Below are positions 8,974 through 19,700 of a stretch of DNA of 64,000 nt, piece by piece. Both the position numbers and the translations under genes were made by a program. The notes under the pieces were generated by a model. It was not told where the DNA came from. It was given only the letters and a program-made list of their open reading frames with translations, and searched no databases. The first letter of the stretch is position 1, and every line of letters begins with the position of its first letter. The stretch lies in assembly GCA_023053575.1 (NCBI GenBank), contig JAKZAP010000022.1, forward strand, positions 12,070,518 through 12,134,517, in the 5' to 3' direction. This DNA is from Branchinecta lynchi. Lineage: Eukaryota; Arthropoda; Branchiopoda; Anostraca; Branchinectidae.

Positions 8974-11528
8974 GTGTTGCGAGAGCAACACTTTGGTTTG
9001 GTCCTCGTTTTTTTTTTTTTTTTTTTTCCTATGACTCCGATTTCATTTTAAACCTGTGCGGTTTTTACGGAAAGTGTGAACCTTAGGCCGGATTGATGAA
9101 TATGACATTACATTTTGGAAAGCTCCGTATAACTCTTGCCTAGGGCCAAAAAGGATGGTTTTTTGCTTGTCCTGGAGCCAGAGCCTACGGTGTGCGAAGT
9201 GAAGTGGAGTTACATAGCCTATGTCAGAGAGGACTATCTGAAGTTGTGTAGCGAACCTTTCGTTTGATCAAACCATGTTTCTGCTTTCGAGTGGAAAGCT
9301 CCGTTCTAGCACGCAAGCAGGCAGGCACCAGTTTCAAATTGAAGATGGACTAAAATCTCTAAGTGTTAAATATATGCGGCAGTTACCCGGCTCCACAGCC
9401 AACATATTTTCTCTGAGTGATAAATAGAAAAATTTACAGAAACAAAAAAGTGGCTTTCTCCCACGGGTCCGAAAGTGCTGCCATCTATTGTTTCTATCCA
9501 TTTTTTTGCGCGATTTCAGCTGAGTTTATCATTCGTTTTTTGCACTTGGATTTGCGGTAGAGAAATGGTATCACACATGCCTCTTAAACTTTAAAAGTTT
9601 TCTCACTGCTAAAGAAATTAGAGCTTATCCTGTGCTCCTTTCAAAGCGGTGACGTTAGAAAGTTGGCCTACGGCAAAAAAGTCAACTTTTGAACTAAGAC
9701 AGGTAGATTTTTTTTTCGACGGCAATCGATAGCCGCCGATGAGCTGATCAAAGTATATGTCATTCATTTTTTGGTACAAAAATTCCTTCATGAGATACAC
9801 CAGTTTGAAAATTGCAAAGGGTTGACAACTTCGGTAGTAAGGTGCACACTGAAACCAGAAATAGGGGATACCAGTTGTGAGATATGTAGAGGACTTGTAA
9901 GCCACAGTCAACTGTTAGCTCATAATCATCTTCGGCAATGAGGGGTTTGCAGCTTTCGCTAGTTGGCGTACCCGTCATTTGATGGTAAGAACAATTTGGT
10001 TCCCAATTGTAAGACATGCAAGGGACTTGTAAGTAATAATCGGCTGTTATGCTAAAAAAAATCTTCAGCGATGAGGGGTTTGCAACTTTTGCTAGCCGGT
10101 GTACCCATTATTTTTATCCGGTGAACTTGATGTCTATCACGGGAAAGGGACTTGTCAGTAGAATCGGTACACGAGGGGCTAGAAATTTGTGCAAATTGTT
10201 GCACATTGTATTCGATTTGTATAGATCTGACGGTAAGAAAGTTTGTATCGATGTTCTATCGCTGTAACCTAGGATTTACTGTTTACGCAACGGGTACAAA
10301 CGATAATGTAAAACAAGGTAGTTTCGTAATAATTATAGTGTCATCTATGGTATTTTAATCCTGAAAAGTTACGGATAGCTTTATAATACCAACTAGATTA
10401 TATAGGATATTGTTCCAAGTTTTCATCCGTCACGATGTCTACGATTGAAAAGGATAAAGTTCAACTGACTGCAAAGTCAATTTAGTCCCTTTTGTCCGAT
10501 ATTCTTTTGTTGTGGTTAGGGCAATCGATAGCCCTTGATGAGCTGATCAAAGTATATCTCATCCATTTTTTTGAACAAAAGTCCTTCATGAGATAAACCA
10601 GTTTGAAAGGTTCAAGGGGTTGACAACTTCGAGAGTAAGGTACACACTGAAACCAAAAATAGGCGATACAAGTTGTGAGACATGTAAGGGACTTGTAAGC
10701 AACAGTCGACTGTTAGCTCATAATCATCTTCGGCAATGAGGAGTTTGCAGCTTTTGCTAGTAGGTATACCCGTTATTTGTTTTAGGTGTATTCGATGGTA
10801 AGAACAATTTTGTTCCCAATTGTAAGACATGCATGGGACTTGTAAGTAATAATCGGCTTTTATGCTATAATCATCTTCAGCGATGAGGGGTTTGCAACTT
10901 TTGCTAGCTGGTGTATCCATTATTTGTTTCCGGTGAATTTGATGTCAATCACGGGAGAGGGACTTGTAAGTAAGAATCAGTTCACGAGGGGCTAGAAATT
11001 TTTTAAAATTGATGCACATTGTATTCGATTTCTGTAAATATGACGGTAAGAAAGTTTGTATCAATGGTCTATCGCTATATAACCTAGGATTAACTGTTTA
11101 CGCAACGGGTACAAACGAATAAGGTAGTTTTGTAATAATTAATAGTGTCATCTATGGTATTTTAATCCTGAAACGTTACGGATAGCTTTATAATACCAAC
11201 TAGATTATATAAGATATTGTTCCAAGTTTTCATCCGTCACGATGTCTACGACTGAGAAGGATTAAGTTCAACTGACCGCAAAGTCAATTTAGTCCCTTCT
11301 TCCGATATTGTTTTGTTGTTGGTTTTACAACGCTAAAGAACAGCTTTTGATCATGTGATTATTCTTTTTAGAACATATCGTTTTAAAAGCTTCGATAAGT
11401 TGGCAATTTCAGCATTTAACCGACAGCGAAGAAACAAAACCAAAGTATTGCTCTCGCAACACTTTAGTCGGCGAAGCCGGACAAAGGTTGCCGCAACACT
11501 TCACGTTGCCCGGGCAACGAAGGTCTAA
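8974..11528 (+). mobile_element. Helitron-like element, copy 1
   Basis: Begins with the self-complementary GTGTTGCGAGAGCAACAC followed by TTTGGTT. The inverse of this block lies about 90 bases before the right end. The final segment has a CCGGC-GAA-GCCGG hairpin, then the perfect palindrome CGTTGCCCGGGCAACG, then CTAA next to T. A GC hairpin followed closely by CTRR is a Helitron 3' signature, but no TC start or RepHel protein is present. The interior is two rounds of a long repeat (about 9720-10480 and 10510-11300), each containing units of roughly 140 bp. A second copy is at 27049-30869. Confidence 0.7.
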
Positions 11529-11653
11529 TTGATTTTGTATATATTTGTAACAAAAATCATCTTTTCACATTCTGAAAAAATGGGTACGCAAACTTTTTGA
11601 ACCTCGATTAGGGGTACGCGGTACGAAAAAGGTTGGGAACCACTGATACAGAG

Positions 11654-12237
11654 TATTGGTAGGCCTGAGCATTGCGCGAGTGTTTTATACCAAATCCCTC
11701 GTAGTTTCTATCGTAGCTACCGTCAGCTCGACATCAAGCTAACTTATTCGGGGAGGGAAGAAGATGACCGAGAAATCATGCTAGCCGAAAGGCCTGCTGA
11801 GTGACCAAGAAAACCATATCATGGGCTCATGGAAATAATTTTAGAGAGTATGGCTAATCAATTTTGTTGATAGTAAGTTCAGTTCAGTTTGAAGGATTTA
11901 ACAGTGATAATAAAATTTTCGGACCCTGCAAACAAATTTGATTAACTGGAGAACAGATTAAAGAAAGCAAAATGGTTTTAGATTTGAATCTAAAAATTAC
12001 AGACTTTACTTTTTGAAGAAAACTTGAGTTTTGCTTAGAAAGAATAGGCGATGTTATGCTTTCACAAAATGATAAATCCACCGTTACGATAGTCCAAGAA
12101 GGACTATCAACTATCCTAACCATAGAGCACTTGGGATTTTGTTCAAATAAATAGATTTTGTTTTTGTTTATGTTAGTACTATGTTAGTTGTGTGTCGTAT
12201 GTATCAATAAAAAAACTTGAAGGAAGAAGTATTAGAA
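11654..12237 (+). other. Retroelement relic (right part) and non-coding flank
   Basis: About 11654-11830 continues the retroelement interrupted at 8318. The remainder is AT-rich and carries an AATAAA-like motif near 12205. No gene recognised. Confidence 0.45.
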
Positions 12238-14285
12238 ACAGAGCTACGAGCTCATATGGCACTTGTTACGAGTAGGTGGTACAAAAAAGTAGAAGAGAAT
12301 TCACAATTCAGCCCGCCATCCAAAAATGCGGTTCGAGACCTAGAATTAGGATATCTAGTTTCCCTCAAGTCAGAACAACGACATCACCTCCAAGCCATCG
12401 CCAACCTTCCAAGTTTCTCCACAAGAATTCCAGAATTCCACTATGTGCGAGACGTGCCCAAGATTTCCGGTACCCCCTTCCAACTCCCCATATACCGCGG
12501 CCGAATCTCGTCCGGACTCCCAACTGGATCATGTGAGGCATTTTCTCTTGCCACCTTTCTTTCATTCGAATCTGAGCATTTTCTGGGAACTTCCGGTACC
12601 CCCCCCCCCCCCCGACCGTGGTCGGATCCAGTTCGATCATTACAATATGTCATCTAAGGCATATGATCTCTGTACCTTCCATGTTTCATTCAAATCACTC
12701 CAATTGTTTGACCCTTATGCGTGCCACAAGATTTCCGGGACTCCCCTTCCGACTCCGCCCACCGTGGCTGAATACGACTCGAAAACATAAATGTCGCATC
12801 TCTAACTTATCCTCTTCCCGTCCTTCAAGTTTGAGTGGAATCCGAGCAGAGCCTATCTGCAAATATCCCGATCCCCCACTCTAAGCGTTACCCAAACTTT
12901 CCGGTTCACCCCTCAGGCACCCGCCAAAGTCACTGGATCCGATCTGGATTTGAACTGGGTCATCTGAGACTTGTTGCCTTTCCAAATATCAAGTTTCATA
13001 AGGACCCGATCACCCGTTGGAAAGTTATAAATACCTCAAGATTCCGGATTCCTCCTACCTCCATTCCTCCCCGGACCTGACATGGAACACCTGAGGCGAT
13101 AGCTCTTTTCCCTTGCCAAGTTCCATGCAAATCTGATCACCCGTTCAAAAACTGCCTGTGCCATTAGATTGCGTATTCCCTATTCCTCCACTCCTCCCAT
13201 GGTGGTCGGATCGAGGAAACGACTATTCTCAAGTCAATCTATTCTGGTCCCTGACATGCCTACCAAGTTTCATCGTCCTAAAAAATTAGGAAGTACCGAA
13301 CTCGCGCGCTTCCTAGAAATCCCGACACCCCCCCCCCCCCCAAACTCCCCACAGTGACCGAATCCCGCCCTGCTATGTCAAAGACATATCTAGACTTGTG
13401 CTTGTTCTTCCCACCAAGTTTCGTCTAGACCCTCCACTCCAAGCATTTCCAAAGATTTCCGGTTGCCCGCTCCAACTCCTCCCAATGTCACCGGATCCGG
13501 TCCGGATTGAAACTAGGATGTCTGAGACACGAGGTCTTTCTATATGTCAAGTTTCATTGAGATCCGATCACCCGTTCGTAAGTTAAAAATACCTTATTTT
13601 TTCGGAATCCCCCTCCCTCCAGCCCCCCTTCTCAGATAATCGGATCGGGGAAACGACTATTCTCAAGTCAATCTGTTCGGATCCCTGACATGCCTGCCAA
13701 TTTTCATCGCCTAGCACATCAGGAAGCACCGAATCTCCGGATCACTAGAAACTCGGACCCCTCCCCCCCACCAACACCCCCAAAGTGAGCGTATTCGTTC
13801 CAGTTATGTCAATCATGTATCTAGGATTTGTGCTAATTTTTTCCACCAAGTTTGATCCCGATCTCTCCATTGTAAGTGTTTTCCAGGATTTCCGGTTTCC
13901 CCCTCCAACTCCCCCCAATGTAACCGGATCCGGTCTGGATTTAAGATGGCACGTCTGAGACACGAGGTCCGTCTATATACCAAGTTTCATTAAGATCCGA
14001 TCACCTGTTCGTCAGTTAAAAATACCTAATTTTTCCAATTTTTTGGGATTCTCGCTCCCTCCACTCCCCCCCCCCCCCCCAGTTGGTCGGATCGGGGAAG
14101 GGACTATTTATAATTTAATCTGGTCCTATCCCTGATATACCTGCCAAGTTTCATCGTCCTAGCTTATCTGGAAGTGCCCGAACTAGCAAAACCGGGACAG
14201 ACAGACCGACCGACCGACAGACCGACTGACGGACAGAAATTGCGATCGCTATATGGCACTTGGCCCAAGGGCAAGTGCCACAAAA
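12238..14285 (+). repeat. Family A tandem-repeat element, copy 2
   Basis: Left end AGAGCTACGAGCTC hairpin plus ATATGGCACTTG. The body is units of about 135 bp containing CCAAGTTTCATC, GATCCGATCACCCGTTC and poly-C patches. A GACAGACCGACCGACCGAC tract lies at about 14197-14236, and the right hairpin is TGGCACTTG...CAAGTGCCA. Several overlapping open frames arise from the repeat period and C-rich bias; none resembles a protein. Confidence 0.88.
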
Positions 14286-15290
14286 GTGCTATACGGAATA
14301 CATCAAGCCGATACGTTATAAAGAAAAAAAAATCAAGGCGGCTTATGGCCGTCTCAAGGCGATACCTTACAAAGAACAAATAAAAACACGACATTAATAA
14401 ATATGCCGTTATTAGAGTAAGCTAAATACATAGGAGACTTTGCGTTACGTTTAGCCTACCTGGGATCCGTAAACATAAAACGTCACAATCCAAAACAAAA
14501 AATACATCTTCATCTAAGTTTTAATCCAAGCATTCTAACCCTTTTTATCCAAGTTTTCGCATTCCTATCTTTAACCGCAGACTTTTTTATGCGTTCGTAG
14601 ATAGTGGTTAAGAGGGATGTCCCCAACGGGTTCAAGGATTGGTTTTTTAGCGCCAATTTTTCTCTTCTCTTGTATAAGAGCTTGGTCACACTAGGCTTTC
14701 TTCTGAGAGGAATTCATGGCTTTTCAGGATTGCTAAAAAATAACTAATTCCGAATGTTTTTGTTTTGAATTCAGGAATTCGAAGTAGAACCAAGGTAGAA
14801 CGAAACAGATTTTCTAATCCTGTCATCATAAATACTCTGGTGTTTTTTCAATTGTTGACTGAAAATTCGATGGCTGAACCGTAGCCAATTTCGGCGCGTC
14901 GGTTGGCATTGTGCCAAACACATATTCTATAGCTCCAAGCGAAACTCCAGGCGTGCGAATACAGCTAATTGCAAATTGCTACCCCCGCCCAGGTGGATAA
15001 TACATTTTGACGGTTCAAAACGGATACGTCGAACTGTCAAATATGATTCGCAGTCACCTTAAGGCTGAAGGAATCTTTAGAATATATTAATTCATTGAAA
15101 TGCGTTGCCTTGTTCACCATTTTGCAAAATATAAATTAAGCTTCCCCTTAGACCAGAAATTCAAAAATGTCTAACCCTAGCGGTGGAGAAACAAACTGAA
15201 AATAACCAAAACATATCGATTTACTGGAAACTGATATTTTCACGATGAAATGGCTCAAGAATATCGTTAGGAAAATACCATTATTTTCAA
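14286..15290. other. No gene or repeat recognised
   Basis: About 1 kb with no similarity to other parts of the window and no supported coding exon. Confidence 0.4.
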
Positions 15291-15362
15291 CGCGACATTA
15301 CAGATTTTCTTATTAGCGCTTCTCGACTCTATACAGCCTTCACGCTCTCCGACGCGGTGGCT

Positions 15363-15550
15363 GGACACAAATATTTGAAAATGAACGCGCCCGTAGTTTA
15401 AAAGTGGGAAAACCAAGTAAAACAAAAACAAATACAAAACAGAAGATTTTAACAGAAGACACAAATATTTGAAAATGAACGCGCCAGTAGTTTAAAAGCG
15501 GGAAAACCAAGTAAAACAAAAACAAGTACAAAACAGAAGATATACTGATG
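15363..15550. repeat. 94-bp tandem duplication (family K)
   Basis: Two near-identical units start at about 15364 and 15458, each with CACAAATATTTGAAAATGAA and GGGAAAACCAAGTAAAAC. A third, diverged unit is at about 15785-15880. Confidence 0.8.
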
Positions 15551-15920
15551 GTTTATCATGTCTACCAAAACTGAAAACATCGCTTTAAGCTTATCATGTC
15601 CTTATGTAAGAAAGAGTTGTCGGCGGACCTTGAAAGCACAACTTTTACTAGAAATGATCTTTTCCTCATGAAACGGATCAGAAAACATGTTTTCCGAAAA
15701 TACCACTACTTTCCATCTGAAATTAGCGATTTTCTTGTTAGAGCTTGTCGAATCTATCTAGCCGTCCTGCTCTCAGACGCGACGGCTGGGCGCAAAACGT
15801 TTGAAAACTGAACGCGCCGTGGTTAAAAAGTTGGAAAACTAAGCAAAGAGAAGAAGTCAAAAACAGAAGATTGTCAAACCCTTGTATGTGAAAGAGTCGT
15901 GAGCGGATATTGAAGATCCT

Positions 15921-16240
15921 GGCAAACTGCGCGTTATGTGCCGGGAAAACTCGACACATCCGAAAAAGCGCTAAAAATTCGTAGGCACAAAACGAAACAA
16001 CTGAGAAAGGTGGGGATTTTAGAAGCTTATGATCGTACAAGGGAGCTAGGTATTTTATAAAAGGCAGAATAAGCAATAGGGGTCCTTGAAGTTTTTGGCG
16101 ACGTTTGCGTTGCGTGACCGGTAAAACTCGACTAGGCCAAAAAAGTGCTAAAAAGCCGCGAGTACAAAACAAGAGAGCGGTGAAGAGTGGGGATTTCAGA
16201 AGCTTATAAGTCCCGAAGGGAGATAAAAAGGAAGAATAAG
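15921..16240. repeat. Tandem repeat of about 170 bp (family K)
   Basis: Two diverged units share AAAACTCGAC, TGGGGATTT.AGAAGCTTAT and AGGAAGAATAAGCAA-type sequence. A related fragment with GGCAGAATAAGCAA and GGGGTCCTTTAA occurs at 53690-53743 in a TBL3 intron. Confidence 0.6.
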
Positions 16241-16667
16241 CAACTTAAGACACACTAAGTCGGACGTTTTAGGGTGGAATTTACTTGCTCTCGCCTTGGT
16301 TTTCTTTCTCTGTTGATCTGAACGGGAAAAGTAAAATTAAACTGAATCATCATAGATAATGCTAACGCTAAAAGCCAACGAAAGCTCTATACGAATTTAT
16401 TATTTGGGCGCGAATCCTGTGCTGTCATCTATTCTGCTGCACTGACAAACCAATGCAAACTTCTCCAAGAATGCCATAGATGGCGGTTAAGTTGACTAGT
16501 CGGAAGTGCCGGAACTGAAGATTTATAATTCTTTCTATTGGACAAAGTCGCAGCCGATTGGGTGATAAATTCAAGTGAAAAGGGAAACAAGCAAACCATT
16601 ACAGAGTTGCTCTGACTAAATCTTTTCCTAACCAGCTCACAGGTACAGGGAAGTCTTTTTAAACAAA

Positions 16668-16786
16668 ATGGCACAAGAGACATCTAGGAAGTTCAAGAAA
16701 AACGATTTAGATGCCATTCGGGAACAACAGGTGCCAGCAGCTGAGCAGGAGTATATAGGACACATTTTGTTTTCCATGGTTGAAGA
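16668..16786 (+). CDS. Exon 1 of the lysine-rich protein gene
   Basis: 39 codons plus two bases. It ends at a strong donor (GTAAGT at 16787) and joins exon 2 to complete a GAA codon. Confidence 0.78.
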
Positions 16787-19700
16787 GTAAGTATCAAACC
16801 TCCGAAACTTGTCATACAGTAGGAGATGTCAACCTTGATTTACATGCCCTCGAAACTTTGGAAACTCGAAGTTTTGAAATTTGCTAACTAAGACCCAAAA
16901 ATGTAAGCTACGGTCCCTTTACTTTAAGTTTGGAGAGTTTCTGCTGCGTTGTCCCTTTTGGACGAGGAACACTTGCGGACCCAAGTATCGTACTGAATCG
17001 GGGATTTCAAATTTCCAGGCGAAATGGAACCTCCCCTGGCTTAATAACTGTTATGTAAATGTCAGGTGTTTGTATCTGTGTTTGTGCATTCAATTTCTCT
17101 TCTCTTTCTTTGTCTCTATTTTCTTCTTTACTCAGTTTTTGGGATCCCAAAACGTAAGTGGAGGGATACCTATGACATCGCAAAAATGTCCGTCTATCTG
17201 TAAGCACGATAACTGTCGAAGGGAATGATATATGTGGATGAAACTTCGTTTGAGGATTCATTGGGTCAAGGGTTAGGTCAAGCTTGTAGATGGGCTATGT
17301 AGCTCTAAATTTAGAGGTGGGGGAGGGGGTTCAAATTAAGGGACAAACACAATGTTTGTAAACAGCTAATGTGATAGTCGATTATGGGGTAAGAAGACAT
17401 GCTGAGCACGATAGTGAAAACCGTTTTCTCGCCGGACAAGTAGTTCGTCCGGAATCCGGCAAAAAACGGAAAAATTGTTAAAAAGTAAAAGATTTATTTG
17501 AAGTTGATTAAGTGGTCGATTTAGAGGTAAGAAGACATTCTGAACACGGTGGTGAAAACCATTTTCTCGCAGAACAAGTAGTTCGTCCGGAATCCGCTGA
17601 AAACCGCAAAGTTGGTTAAAAGTAAAAGTTTCATTTGAAGTTGATTAAATGTTTGGTTGAGGGGTAAAAAGACATGCTGAACACGATGGTGAAAACCATT
17701 TTCTCGCCGGACAACTAGTTCGCCCGGAAGCCGGCCAAAACCGGAAAATTTGTTAAAAGCAAAAGTTCGATTAGATGACAGATTAAGGGGTAAGATACGA
17801 AGAGAGGCTGAGTCTGTATATGACAATCATTTTTTACCCGGACATATAATTAGTCCGGAATCCGGTTCAACTTTTATTCAAAGTTGATTAGATGTTCGTT
17901 ATAGGGATAAGGGGATACGCTGGATTTGTTTCTGAATTTTCTTTTTTCGCTGGACTTTCGGACGAAACAGGAAACTTCGCAGAAGGAAAGCAGGCAGTCT
18001 CGTCAAAGTATCGTCAAAATAGATATGGCCTATAGAGGTATATCTGAACTTGGTTTTCTCTGATGATTAGCCTGGCAAAGACTGGATCTGGCGAAGACAA
18101 TACCTGATTGTCTGAGTCAAATATTAGATTTTTGGGATCCCATCGACACCTTTGGTCTTGTTTTCTAAGTGAAAAACACGGTAATAAGTACTTTATTTAC
18201 TAACTTACTCCATCAGATTTTGCTACTTGACAGTTAGGAACTAGATTGCAAAGGAACTTCCTATTTTGCACAGGACAATGTCGATGCTACGTACATTCAG
18301 GTTTTGTTCTCTCTTCGCAAGTACTGCAACAGTTTGCAATTTTATTTTCCGAATTGTCCTAAGAATCGAAATCGATGAAATAGAACATTCAAATATAAAC
18401 AGCGACGTAAATAAACGAATTTATTTCATTTCGTGTGTCAAACTAAACTTAAAACCCTTGGCATTTAGCCGATATTAATTTCTCAGTATCTCATTTCCGC
18501 TGTACCAAATCATTTCAGTGTAAAAATAAAACCAATTAAAAGCAGTCCAAAATTGAGAGCGCTGTTCAAAGAAGCCTCTACTGTAGTATGTGCCACCAAA
18601 GCGAAAGCGAGCATGCGCCTCTGGTTTAGCGAAAGTCTAAATGTTGTGTGTCATAAAGCGTACATGACAACAAGAATCTTCAAATGAAATCATTTATTGA
18701 CAAACCAACTTCGTAGCTTTCTTCGTTAGAAGATGCTAAATTACGCTGGTCACCAGCGGCTTTACTAGCCAAAATGTTTGGGGGGGGGACGAGGCATTTA
18801 CCGATTGGCTGGTAATTTACCAACTTTTTCTGCAGAAAAAACGACTGTTTTCAACAATGAAAATTACATTTTTGAAAAAAATCGACTGATTTTCCGAAAA
18901 ATCCACTGATTTTCTCGACTATTTTGAAGAAAAATCAACCAATTTTCAGAAAAACCGACTGTTTTCATGAAAAAAAGATCAACTGTTTTGACGAAAAATC
19001 GCGGCGCTTCGCGCCGACTCGGTATTTTTTACAGACTGGCTGACGGCTTTGGGGGGGGGGGCGTCCCCCCCTCCCCACCCCCAGTCGTGACGCCTCTGCT
19101 GGTCAGACAGTAGTAAAATAAGAATCTCTGTAAACAAATGCGCAAGCGCTCAGACGTGGAGTGTCAAAGTAAAATGTCTATCAAATTTTGAATGCAAACT
19201 GCTTTAGAACCAAGATATTCCTCTTCCCCAATAACCAAACAAGTATTGAACTAACCTTGTCATCATCCCACTTTAAAAGCTTTAAATGTAAACAAACCGC
19301 CAGTATAAATCCAGAGGAATGTTGAAGATCTTGCACGAATAGCATTCGTTCGAACACTGAATGGTCTGCCAGCCAATCCCACCCTTTAAACCTTTTTCCA
19401 TTAGCAAGGTAATAACAAGCGCAATAAACCAATTCGTAGCAGCCTAATGCCCCCTTTGTATCTATTCATTAAGAACAGTTTCCAACTGTTCATTAAAGAT
19501 TAAAGTATGTCGCGTCGTCTTATTTGTTGATGTTACACCCAGTCCTCATTCATAGATATATCTCCCCAAATATACAAGAGTTGGACTTGAGACCTGTCAT
19601 AGACGAACTTAACTTATGGGGAATCTGCGCCCAGCTGCCCATGAACGGGAGGGGGGGCGGGGTCGGGGCCCATCAAAATGCGTATTTATACCTTTTTTCC

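Larger units (their letters stand above)
8319..11645. mobile_element. hAT-like DNA transposon (non-autonomous, 3.3 kb)
   Basis: Ends CACTGGTTCCCAAAC and GGTTGGGAACCACTG form a 15-bp terminal inverted repeat with two mismatches, typical of hAT elements (consensus CAGTGGTTCCCAAAC). It is flanked by 8-bp target duplications ATATAGAG (8311-8318) and ATACAGAG (11646-11653), one mismatch apart. A paralogous site without the insertion reads ATATAGAGTATTG at about 1708. No transposase was found. The interior is largely a Helitron-like element (8974-11528) plus a small family S element. Confidence 0.85.

Noticed and set aside
8974..11528. Classification as a simple cut-and-paste TIR transposon
   Set aside because: The inverted block is not at the right end, about 90 further shared bases with hairpins and CTRR follow it in both copies, and no clear target duplication was found.
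12217..12657. 146-codon open frame and many overlapping frames in 12.2-14 kb and 35-37.7 kb
   Set aside because: They follow the 135-bp unit of family A and its C-rich bias, occur on both strands, and resemble no protein.
12238..14285. CRISPR-like array (regular repeats with variable spacers)
   Set aside because: The repeats are contiguous, diverged ~135-bp units in an animal genome, with no short constant repeat and no cas genes.
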